DNA of 64,000 nucleotides, taken from the NCBI RefSeq assembly GCF_003025005.1, contig NZ_PVSS01000005.1, positions 213,606-277,605 on the forward strand, given 5' to 3'. Below are positions 17,078-25,511 of the stretch, piece after piece. The notes beneath the pieces were generated by a model. The model did no database searches. It was not told the origin of the DNA and was given only the letters and a program-made list of their open reading frames with translations. The position numbers and the translations under genes are program-made. This DNA is from Brumimicrobium mesophilum. Its GTDB lineage: Bacteria > Bacteroidota > Bacteroidia > Flavobacteriales_D > Crocinitomicaceae. How positions within the stretch are numbered: the stretch's first letter is position 1; each line of letters begins with the position of its first letter.

Positions 17078-17800
17078 TTGAAACCTTTGTTTTCATTTAG
17101 AAGAAGCCCTAAAAGCAAAAATGATCTTAAATTAATACGATTCATAATTAAGCAATTTGGTTATAGACCAAAAAAGTTATTACTTTTTAAAATTGCATTG
17201 ACCCATAAATCGATTTCTAATTCTTCAGATAAACTCATCTCAAATGAGCGACTTGAATTTCTTGGTGACACCATAATTGATGCTATTGTAGCCGATTTCC
17301 TTTACCATAAATTCCCTGAAGAGGACGAAGGGCATTTAACCAAGGTAAAATCCAAAATGGTGAGTCGTAAAACTTTGACAAGTATTGCTCAATCGATGCA
17401 AATCTCCGACCACATCGTCTACCAAACAGGAAGAAGTATTAGATTAGCCACTCTCGAAGGGAATGCATTTGAAGCTTTGATTGGTGCTATTTATCTTGAT
17501 TCAGGCTATGATGCCGCTAAAAAATCAATTAACCATTCTGTTTTAAGAACACATTTAGATTTACCTACGCTTTTAGAAAAAGAAATCGATTTCAAAAGTA
17601 GGTTATATATTTGGGCTCAGAAAAACCGTTTAGAAATTGAATTCAAATTATTCAATGAAAAGTTTGCTGACGGAAAATGGAACTATGGCATTGAAGTATT
17701 TATTAATTCTAATCCCTACGGAAGAGGTTCGGGAGATTCTAAAAAAAGTGCAGAACAAGCAGCTTCAAGAGAAACTTTACAATTGATGGGTATGATCTAA
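17078..17800 (+). CDS. rnc: Ribonuclease III
   Basis: A double-stranded-RNA endonuclease that processes rRNA precursors and other duplex RNA. The catalytic domain holds the signature NERLEFLGDTIIDAIV with its acidic residues and a later GNAFEALIGAIYLD. A dsRNA-binding domain closes the protein (KSAEQAASRETLQLMG). No in-frame ATG precedes the catalytic core, so a non-ATG start is required. TTG at 17078, six bases after the fabF stop, gives 240 residues and a basic N-terminus (KPLFSFRRSPKSK). Translation may depend on coupling to fabF. Confidence 0.95.
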   Translation: MKPLFSFRRSPKSKNDLKLIRFIIKQFGYRPKKLLLFKIALTHKSISNSSDKLISNERLEFLGDTIIDAIVADFLYHKFPEEDEGHLTKVKSKMVSRKTLTSIAQSMQISDHIVYQTGRSIRLATLEGNAFEALIGAIYLDSGYDAAKKSINHSVLRTHLDLPTLLEKEIDFKSRLYIWAQKNRLEIEFKLFNEKFADGKWNYGIEVFINSNPYGRGSGDSKKSAEQAASRETLQLMGMI

Positions 17801-17944
17801 AACCCAATGCACCATTTCTATAATGGCTTGATTTGATGTAACTTTCCTACCGAACTAGCTTTTATTGTACTTATTAAAACACTTCCAGCATCATCTATTC
17901 TAAATATTTGTTAATTTTACAAATTGATAATTTCCAACCCTACT

Positions 17945-20083
17945 ATGATGATTCAAAATCTTAGAAAAATTTTCACTTTGTTATTGCTTACTCCTTATTT
18001 GCTGGTAGCACAAGATAGTACATTCAACAACTTTAAGACTACCTTATCCTCAGGAGAACCACCAGCGATATTTGTAACATCTTTTAAAGATAAAATAGCT
18101 GCTAAAATTGAAAGCAAGTCCAACTTAGGAGAAGACGATATAGAAAATTTCGCACTCTATACCAATTACGCATTAAATAATTTACTTCAATCTGGCTCTG
18201 TTTTATATGGAGATCCAATGACACAATTTGTCCAAAAAATTGCCGACAAGCTTTTAGAGAATGATGCTAAATTGAAAAGCGAGTTACAGTTTTATGTAAT
18301 AAAAACGAATATCACAAACGCACTTTGTACAGACCCTGGGGTAATATTTATCACTACAGGGTTAATTTCTCAAATTGAGAATGAAGCCCAATTGGCTTAC
18401 ATAATTGCCCATGAGATTGTACATTATCAGGAAAAACACCTTGAAGAATCTTATTCTAAATCTAAGGAGAATGATTTAGATCCAAACTCCTCCTATGAGG
18501 ATTTGGTTTTACTTTCTAAAGACCATGAATTTGAAGCTGATAAAAATGCTTTAAAAATTTATCATTCAGCGGGTTATTCTCACAAGGAAATCAACACCGT
18601 TTTTGATGTACTAATGTATTCCTATTTATCTTTTGATGAAATAAATATTGATCAAAGTTTTTTCGGAAATCCAAACATTTATGTCCCAGAGTCGCTTTTC
18701 CCTGAAAACGCAAATCCAATATTGGCTTTTGAAGATTACGATGACAGGAAAAGTACACATCCAAATATTAGAAAAAGGAAAGACGCCATTGCTAAGGAAA
18801 TAGACAAATATCAAGATTGGAAAAACAACACAAATTACATTTCTTTAGAGGAATTTAATCATGTGCAAAACATTTCTAGACTTGAGTCTGTTCGTGGTAA
18901 TTTGATTACAGCCAACTATGTTAAAGCATTATATGAAATATATATTTTAGAAAAGATAATTCCAAATAATGAATATCTTCAAACTTCAAAAGCTTTTGCA
19001 TGGAACGCGATGAGTCAAACGTCCATTTCAGGTAAAAAAAGAACATTCCTTAATAACTTAGACGAAAAAGAAGGAGCTATTTCAATGCTATATGGCTTTT
19101 TAAATAACTTGAGCAGGGAGGAAATGGCTTTAATGGCTGTTAGGCAAGCGGAAGATGCTTATCTAAAATTCCCTTCATCTACACAATTAAAATCCATCAG
19201 AAATCAAACAATCTCGAACTTAGCACATTTAAGAAATTTTGAAATCAAAACACTTGAAAAAATAAGTTTTAATGCTGCAATTGATTTAAGAGAAAATAAT
19301 GATAAGGATTCAATCATTTCTGACACTTTAGAAATAGAAGAAGAAACAAAATATGATAGAATCAGAAGAATTCGTGAACAACAAAGTTCTTCGGGAAGCA
19401 CAGCTGAACTAATAGATGAAAACTTCTCTACTTTTTTACTCTTCGACTTGGCGTCAAACCGCGAATTTTATGAACTATATGAAAAAGAACAAGAAGATTT
19501 AAAGCTTCAAAAAGAAAATAAATTAAGCAGTAAGTCAAAAAAAGAACGTAAGGAGATTGTCAAAATCGAAGAACAAAAATTAAAGGAAAGTGATATAATT
19601 TTAATTACACCTCATTTAGAGGCTTCCAAAAAGGGTAGATTTGATTTAGAACAAACTTTGACATTTTATGAAATAATGACAGAGGAAGTTTTAAAATACG
19701 CTCCAAAAGACAGACTCCATAATAAAGATATTGCGCTAGGAGAAAATTTCACTACTAAAAAGCATAATGAATCTAGTCTTATCAATTCGTTTTTAATTCA
19801 AATATCCAACCTTGAAAACAGCAAATTTGGAACATTAATTTTCGATTATGAAGAGTTTGATCAATTATTCGCAAATTATAAAAATCCTTATCTTCTATTA
19901 ATAACAGGTAAAGCCAACAAATCATCGTCTCTCAGTAATAGTCTTTCAGGACAAGCACAATACATTGAAGTTTCAACAGGTGAGGTGTCAGGGTCTGGTT
20001 ACTATTCTGTTCCAATGAAAATTAGAAAAGAATCAGTTGGTGGATTAGCATTTGAAATATTCTCTAAATTTAATTTGAAATAA
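17945..20083 (+). CDS. Exported M48-family zinc metalloprotease, copy A
   Basis: A protein of about 712 residues from ATG 17945 (ATG 17948 is equally possible). It starts with a signal peptide ending LLVAQ. The M48 domain spans about residues 60-280, with zinc ligands HEIVH (His156, Glu157, His160) and Glu197 in HEFEADKNA. The C-terminal ~430 residues are helical and TPR-like, then unrecognised, with a Lys/Glu-rich stretch. It is much longer than a bare M48 protease. The cell location is probably periplasmic or outer-membrane attached. It is the first gene of a seven-gene run, one base from the next gene. A close paralogue, with the active site at the same residue number, lies at 25512. The substrate is unknown. 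The neighbouring exported proteins are candidates. Confidence 0.85.
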   Translation: MMIQNLRKIFTLLLLTPYLLVAQDSTFNNFKTTLSSGEPPAIFVTSFKDKIAAKIESKSNLGEDDIENFALYTNYALNNLLQSGSVLYGDPMTQFVQKIADKLLENDAKLKSELQFYVIKTNITNALCTDPGVIFITTGLISQIENEAQLAYIIAHEIVHYQEKHLEESYSKSKENDLDPNSSYEDLVLLSKDHEFEADKNALKIYHSAGYSHKEINTVFDVLMYSYLSFDEINIDQSFFGNPNIYVPESLFPENANPILAFEDYDDRKSTHPNIRKRKDAIAKEIDKYQDWKNNTNYISLEEFNHVQNISRLESVRGNLITANYVKALYEIYILEKIIPNNEYLQTSKAFAWNAMSQTSISGKKRTFLNNLDEKEGAISMLYGFLNNLSREEMALMAVRQAEDAYLKFPSSTQLKSIRNQTISNLAHLRNFEIKTLEKISFNAAIDLRENNDKDSIISDTLEIEEETKYDRIRRIREQQSSSGSTAELIDENFSTFLLFDLASNREFYELYEKEQEDLKLQKENKLSSKSKKERKEIVKIEEQKLKESDIILITPHLEASKKGRFDLEQTLTFYEIMTEEVLKYAPKDRLHNKDIALGENFTTKKHNESSLINSFLIQISNLENSKFGTLIFDYEEFDQLFANYKNPYLLLITGKANKSSSLSNSLSGQAQYIEVSTGEVSGSGYYSVPMKIRKESVGGLAFEIFSKFNLK

Positions 20084-20084
20084 A

Positions 20085-20945
20085 ATGAAAATAACTTGTT
20101 TACTTAGCTTTGTATTTATTTCTACTGTATTTAGCCTTTCTGTAACGGGACAAGATTCATATTTTTTTAATCAAAAAAATATGTTTTCTGTTCGTGCTAG
20201 CTTTAATCCAAGGTTAATACCTATGCGACAAGACAATAACAGTTATTCGCAGGATGGGATAGGACGTGGAACGTACTATCAGTATTACGATGAAAGCAAT
20301 AAACTTTATGAAAATAATCAGAGATATAACTTAATGTTGAATACTTCTTATGCTAGATTATATGATGGAAACAAAATAATCGGTGTTGAATTCAATTATC
20401 AAAAACACAATCTCACCATGAATGAGAATGCAAATTGGTACAGTTATCAAGAAATAGATGGTTCTTATATCACAGAGCCATTCTTAATTTCTACTCCAGT
20501 TTTTAACGTTTTTGATATTCAAATACTTTCTGGAAGATTTAATGGTAATTTCATTTCTCCCAATAAACACTTATGGACTTATGGTCTTGGCGTGAGAATA
20601 TTTTCACTTGACCAAAATCAGAATTATCGCATGGATGTCGAGACCCCAATTACTGATTTGGAAAACTTAATAGAAGATTTTGATAGGGTCTACGTCTTCA
20701 CTAGATTATCCATTAATTACACCTACCGTATTCTAATTACTAAAAGTTTAAGTTTAGATCTTGGTATTAATGCAAACTTTGGTCTGTACCAAGAAATGGA
20801 TCCTGTTTATGGAAACCCGGGGCAATCATTCTATGATGGAGGAAATTCACCTATTTATTCAAGGTATTTTGTAAAGAACAAATTAGGACATGAAACTTTC
20901 TTCAATATCCTTTATTTCAGAAGTGGATTGTCTTTTGCATTATAA
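20085..20945 (+). CDS. Predicted outer-membrane beta-barrel protein, copy A
   Basis: A 286-residue protein with a signal peptide ending SVTGQ, then alternating hydrophobic/polar strands rich in Tyr, Asn and Phe, and a C-terminal aromatic strand (ILYFRSGLSFAL) typical of outer-membrane barrels. No named family was recognised. It begins one base after the upstream protease stop. Its paralogue at 27626 shares SYQKH/NYQKH, PNKHLW/PNKHLL, YTYR and the C-terminal NILYFRxGLS pattern and also directly follows an M48 gene, so protease and barrel look like a working pair. Confidence 0.7.
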   Translation: MKITCLLSFVFISTVFSLSVTGQDSYFFNQKNMFSVRASFNPRLIPMRQDNNSYSQDGIGRGTYYQYYDESNKLYENNQRYNLMLNTSYARLYDGNKIIGVEFNYQKHNLTMNENANWYSYQEIDGSYITEPFLISTPVFNVFDIQILSGRFNGNFISPNKHLWTYGLGVRIFSLDQNQNYRMDVETPITDLENLIEDFDRVYVFTRLSINYTYRILITKSLSLDLGINANFGLYQEMDPVYGNPGQSFYDGGNSPIYSRYFVKNKLGHETFFNILYFRSGLSFAL

Positions 20946-20954
20946 GAAGAAGCT

Positions 20955-22481
20955 ATGTTAAAAAAGCTATTTACATTCCTTGCGGTCGTCTTAATTTCAT
21001 TATCGGCTATATCACAAACTGTTATTTCAAGTGAAAAAACCGTTAAAAATAAACCATCAAAAAGGAGTTTATTGCATTTCCATAATGATTTAAGCATCTT
21101 TTCGAAACGTTCCCTTGTCGCAAATCCAGGAGCTACCGGATATATGCTTCAAGTGTTTAAAGGAAAGAAAAAAGAAATAAAACGCTTCAATGCAAGTACT
21201 AAATTCAATGGTGATTTTTCTAATGTTACAGATTATATTTTTAGAGAAGAGTCCTTCCTAACAATTAACGAGTCGAAAATTGAAAATGTAATTACTTTTC
21301 ATTTACAAGAGTTTGACTACAATTTTAAAAAGATAGGTGAGCCAATAAAACTGGTAGAGATAGAAAATGAAACGAATAAACCTTTCGCAGCAGGAAATTA
21401 TAATACTATTGGTATTTTTCAAGGTAAAACTTATGCTAAAAAATCTATACAATTCCAATACAACAAGGAGTCTAACCGTTATGTTTTGATTGTGGAAGTG
21501 GACATTTCTAATAGAATGGGATATTTGGAAATATTCGTATTTGATAGCGATTTTTCATTAATTACTTCCCACAATATTAAAGCAGAAAATGAGAAAGATA
21601 ATATTACTGTTAGCGAGATAACGACATTACCACATGGCGAGATTTTGGCAATAGTTAAAAACATCAATGGAAGCCAAATTAATGAGTTTTATCTCCTTCA
21701 TCTATTTGATGATGGTAACTATCAAGTTAATGATTTAAGACCTAACGAATCAACTTTAATCGATACTCAATTTAGCAATTATGGTACAAATGATAAAATC
21801 ATAATTTCTATACTTTCTCAAAATTCAAATGGAAATTTAAGTGAAGGAACAATTCAAAATTACACCTATGACTGCATTTCATCTGAATTGACAGAAAAAT
21901 CTATTGAAATCGACATTGAAGAAATAATCACAAGCGAATACAATAGTCTCACGACCATGGAAATTCAAAGGATTCATTATTTAAAAGATCAGTCTGTAGT
22001 GGCGCAATTATGTGAAACAAATTATAGTTACGGAAATGATGTAGCATCATCTCTTTCCAGCAAAAATATGGTAATTTTTAAAATTGAAAACGGGAATGAT
22101 TTGGCATGGATAAGACCAATAGAGAGGTATGGCTTTTTTAATTGGACTGAGACTTTCGGTGCTAATTTAGATTATCTTACCGATGATAACGATCTTGAAA
22201 TTATTTTTAATGGCTCAGAAAGAGACTTTAGAGATGGATATTATTCAGCCAATAATTACGGTGTATTCAATAAAACAGGTACGAACTATAGGGCAATTCC
22301 TGTAAAAGCAAAAATCAATTTAGCAAATGGTGAGGTTGAAATAAAACGCATTCTCCCTGATGAATATCTAAGTAACTTCTCTTTAGGGGACGCACAAAAA
22401 ATGGATGGAATAGGAGTTTATAAGCTGTTTGTTAAAAACGCCGGAAAATATAATGTTTCAGTAATAGATTTTAAGAAATAA
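20955..22481 (+). CDS. Exported protein of unknown function, triplet member 1
   Basis: A 508-residue protein with a signal peptide ending SAISQ. It is predicted to be mostly beta strand and may be propeller-like, judging only from repeated strand patterns. It belongs to a set of three consecutive paralogues, which share an N-terminal VISSEKTVK-like start, a late acidic motif (NDLEIIFNGS here) and a C-terminal block VKAKINLANGEVEIKRI followed by a final GVYKLFVKNAGK strand. No T9SS sorting domain is present, so it probably stays in the periplasm or on the outer membrane. It sits between two protease-barrel pairs in one operon-like run. I do not recognise the family. Confidence 0.65.
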   Translation: MLKKLFTFLAVVLISLSAISQTVISSEKTVKNKPSKRSLLHFHNDLSIFSKRSLVANPGATGYMLQVFKGKKKEIKRFNASTKFNGDFSNVTDYIFREESFLTINESKIENVITFHLQEFDYNFKKIGEPIKLVEIENETNKPFAAGNYNTIGIFQGKTYAKKSIQFQYNKESNRYVLIVEVDISNRMGYLEIFVFDSDFSLITSHNIKAENEKDNITVSEITTLPHGEILAIVKNINGSQINEFYLLHLFDDGNYQVNDLRPNESTLIDTQFSNYGTNDKIIISILSQNSNGNLSEGTIQNYTYDCISSELTEKSIEIDIEEIITSEYNSLTTMEIQRIHYLKDQSVVAQLCETNYSYGNDVASSLSSKNMVIFKIENGNDLAWIRPIERYGFFNWTETFGANLDYLTDDNDLEIIFNGSERDFRDGYYSANNYGVFNKTGTNYRAIPVKAKINLANGEVEIKRILPDEYLSNFSLGDAQKMDGIGVYKLFVKNAGKYNVSVIDFKK

Positions 22482-22506
22482 AGTGAACGCAATAAAAAAT
22501 AACAAA

Positions 22507-23973
22507 ATGAAAAAAACAATATCAGTTTTAACGATTTTGATGTTGTCCTTGTCAATTAATGCTCAAGATATCATATCTTCTAACAAGGCCAAAAGAGTAA
22601 AAACCCTCAAAGGAGAAGGCTTGATTTATGCCAATGAAAACATTTATCTACAAAAGGTAAAAAGTAATAAAATAAGCATTTATAAAGATGGAAATAAGGT
22701 TGGAAGTCAGAACTTCAATAAAAAAATTGATGGAGAACACACTAAGACTGTAGAAACCATTTATAGCAAAGAAGGAATTACGAGAATATACAGTGTAGAA
22801 CAAGATCAATCTATTGAACTGTACACTCAGAAATATACTCTGGAATACAATCCGGTTGGCAGTCCGATGAAATTTGCTAATATTGAAATGGATCAAAACA
22901 ACTTATCCACAACACAATACTATGCTGAAAACAATGAGCAAACTGGAAACACATTAATTTCTATTCATCTAAAATATCGAAATACCCCGAACCAATTACA
23001 ACTTTTCCTCTTCAATCAAGATTTCCAAGAATTAAATGCTTTGCATGCAACTGGTTCAACAAATTTCAGTCAATTTGAAATTATCACCTCTAAAGTATTA
23101 ACCAATGATAAGGCAGTATTTCTAGTAAGAGAGTATGAACAAACTACCTCTGGATATACGACTACAAAAAACATTTTCGCTTCAAACATGATCACTTTTA
23201 GTCAGGAAGAAGACCCTAAAATCAACGAAATACTACCTGATCATAGTAAAATAATTAAATACATAATTAGTGAGAACATAGCCGACAGCAAGGTCTTGAT
23301 TGCTATTCAATCTCAACTAATCAATGATGACGCTGGGGAGCAAAACAACGAAAGAGATAAAAATATACTAGGAGTCTACACTTATAATTTTAAAACTTCT
23401 GAATTATCCCGAAAAGCATACCCATTAGATCTCGAAATTAAAAAAACCAGAAGAGGTATTGGTTCTATCGCAAAGGTCATCTATGATAAGGAGGCCTCAA
23501 GTTATTTTGTATTTACATTACCCGGTTCTATTGGAGGAGTAGAATATGGAGCGCTAACCCTTAAATTGGATGAAGATGGTAAATACCTTTGGGGAAAACC
23601 TCTCACTAGAAAAGATGTTGCTAGCGTCACCTACAATCTAAATGGATATTTGATGTACATTAATGATCAAAATGAGTTAGAAATGATTTTCAACAGTAAG
23701 AAAAATGTCTTTAAAAAAGGAGAATATGAACCCAATGATAGCAATGGAATATGGTTTTTTCATAAAATGGACGTAGGAAAAAAAATCGTTCCTATCAAAG
23801 CTACATTCAATTCTGAATCTGGAGAAATAGAGATTAATAGAATTTTCGAAAATGCAAATGTAAATTCAATTTCTTATAAAAATGCAATTGAAACTAATGA
23901 ACAAGGCGTTTATTATACTATTCATAATATAGGAGGTAAAACATTTGTTTCAAAAATCAACTTTAAGAATTAA
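22507..23973 (+). CDS. Exported protein of unknown function, triplet member 2
   Basis: A protein of 488 residues from ATG 22507, chosen because it puts the signal peptide MKKTISVLTILMLSLSINAQ at the N-terminus. A GTG at 22483 would add eight residues with no benefit. It shares with its neighbours the ISSNKAKR start of the mature protein, NELEMIFNSKKN in the last third, and the C-terminal IKATFNSESGEIEINRIF block with a GVYYTIHNIGGK ending. It lacks cysteines and recognisable catalytic motifs. Its start is 25 bases after the previous stop and the next gene starts four bases after its stop. Function unknown. Confidence 0.65.
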   Translation: MKKTISVLTILMLSLSINAQDIISSNKAKRVKTLKGEGLIYANENIYLQKVKSNKISIYKDGNKVGSQNFNKKIDGEHTKTVETIYSKEGITRIYSVEQDQSIELYTQKYTLEYNPVGSPMKFANIEMDQNNLSTTQYYAENNEQTGNTLISIHLKYRNTPNQLQLFLFNQDFQELNALHATGSTNFSQFEIITSKVLTNDKAVFLVREYEQTTSGYTTTKNIFASNMITFSQEEDPKINEILPDHSKIIKYIISENIADSKVLIAIQSQLINDDAGEQNNERDKNILGVYTYNFKTSELSRKAYPLDLEIKKTRRGIGSIAKVIYDKEASSYFVFTLPGSIGGVEYGALTLKLDEDGKYLWGKPLTRKDVASVTYNLNGYLMYINDQNELEMIFNSKKNVFKKGEYEPNDSNGIWFFHKMDVGKKIVPIKATFNSESGEIEINRIFENANVNSISYKNAIETNEQGVYYTIHNIGGKTFVSKINFKN

Positions 23974-23977
23974 AAAT

Positions 23978-25498
23978 ATGAATAAAATAATATCAGTGGT
24001 TACAATAGTGTTGGTGTCAATATCAATCAATGCGCAAGAGATTAGTTCATCTCAAAAAACAAAGAGACAAAATGAAGTAAAAGTTCAATTCCGTCACTTC
24101 CACGACGATTTAATTATTAACGACTTATCAAATACTTTTATAGGAGGGGTTACAGATTTTAAAACATGGGGAACAACTCTTGGTAAGATAAATATAGTAA
24201 AAGGTGAAGAGGTAATAGTAAAAAAATTCGACCCTCTTTTTTTAACCAGTAAAGGAGATAAATATGCCCGAGGCTTAATATTTAAAGACGACCGATTTGG
24301 CATTTTAAATACAGCCATAAAGAGTGGAAGAATATCAATTGTAATGCAGGATTTTGATTACAAATTGAATAAAGCGGGAAGCCAAAGAGAAATTCTTGAA
24401 ACCAATTTAACTATCGACGAGAAAACATTAGGTTTTGGTAGAAATATATCAACTCAAAACACTCACATTCACCACGATAAAAAAACAAATTCTGTTTTTT
24501 TAGAGTTAGAAGTAAAAAACTCTGAAAAAAGATCATTCTTAACATTGATGGTGTTAAATGAGGAATATGAAGAAATAAGCAGAATTACGATCCCTGCACA
24601 GGATCACAAAAAGGGTGTACAATTAGTAACCCATAAAGTGCTAGAAAATGGTGAGGCCTTTGCTATTGTTGAAGAAACTGATGGTTACGGTGACATTCAT
24701 GCATATAATTTCATACATTTTGCAAATGACGGAAGTAATAACCACGTAATAAAAGAGATTCTACCTGCCAAAAAAAGTATAATTAATAGTCAAATCAGTG
24801 AGAATTCATTCGATGACAATGTAATCATTAGCATATTGTCTAGTGGTACTTTAAAGGATAAAGAAAGAGATAGTGGTGCATTAACAGCTTACAAATACAA
24901 CCTAAAAACTGGTGATATGGATTATATCACTTACGCTCTAAACAAGAACCAAGTATTAACTGGAAATGATAATAACTTACAAAATTTGAGGGATATGAAA
25001 ACTGAATTCCTTCCAGATGGTTCTGTTTTATTCTACATGTTTGGAGCTTACAAATCAGTAGCTTTATACCATGACAGAAGTATAATCGTAATAAAAGTTG
25101 ATAAAAACGGAGAATTTCAATGGTTAAACACTATTGGCAGAAATTCTAAGAGTGTTGTGAAAAACAATACAGTAGGATATCTAACTTACCTTAATGGAGA
25201 AGGCGATTTAGAAGTTATCTTTAATACTTCAAAATCAGCATTAAAAGGAGATTCATACTCACCTAATCTAGACGGCAATCCAGATTATTTAAATTTGGGA
25301 GGAACAGTTAAACCAGCAAAAGCAAAAATTAATCTGGAAACTGGAGAAATGGAAATTAAAGCAATCAATTTTGCTTCAAATATTAATTCGTTTTCTTTTC
25401 CATCTGCAAGAGAAATGGAAGAAGTGGGTGTTTATAAAATAATGCACAGTAAAGGAAAAGATACATATATTTCAACAGTTGATTTTAAAGATCAATAA
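23978..25498 (+). CDS. Exported protein of unknown function, triplet member 3
   Basis: A protein of 506 residues from ATG 23978, again giving a clean signal peptide (MNKIISVVTIVLVSISINAQ) nearly identical to that of member 2. The mature start ISSSQKTKRQ, the motif GDLEVIFNTSKS and the C-terminal block AKAKINLETGEMEIKAI with GVYKIMHSKGK place it in the same paralogous set. RHFHDDL near the start of the mature chain matches LHFHNDL in member 1, so members 1 and 3 share more there than member 2. The second protease gene begins 13 bases downstream. Function unknown. Confidence 0.65.
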   Translation: MNKIISVVTIVLVSISINAQEISSSQKTKRQNEVKVQFRHFHDDLIINDLSNTFIGGVTDFKTWGTTLGKINIVKGEEVIVKKFDPLFLTSKGDKYARGLIFKDDRFGILNTAIKSGRISIVMQDFDYKLNKAGSQREILETNLTIDEKTLGFGRNISTQNTHIHHDKKTNSVFLELEVKNSEKRSFLTLMVLNEEYEEISRITIPAQDHKKGVQLVTHKVLENGEAFAIVEETDGYGDIHAYNFIHFANDGSNNHVIKEILPAKKSIINSQISENSFDDNVIISILSSGTLKDKERDSGALTAYKYNLKTGDMDYITYALNKNQVLTGNDNNLQNLRDMKTEFLPDGSVLFYMFGAYKSVALYHDRSIIVIKVDKNGEFQWLNTIGRNSKSVVKNNTVGYLTYLNGEGDLEVIFNTSKSALKGDSYSPNLDGNPDYLNLGGTVKPAKAKINLETGEMEIKAINFASNINSFSFPSAREMEEVGVYKIMHSKGKDTYISTVDFKDQ

Positions 25499-25511
25499 AA
25501 CTATCATAGGA

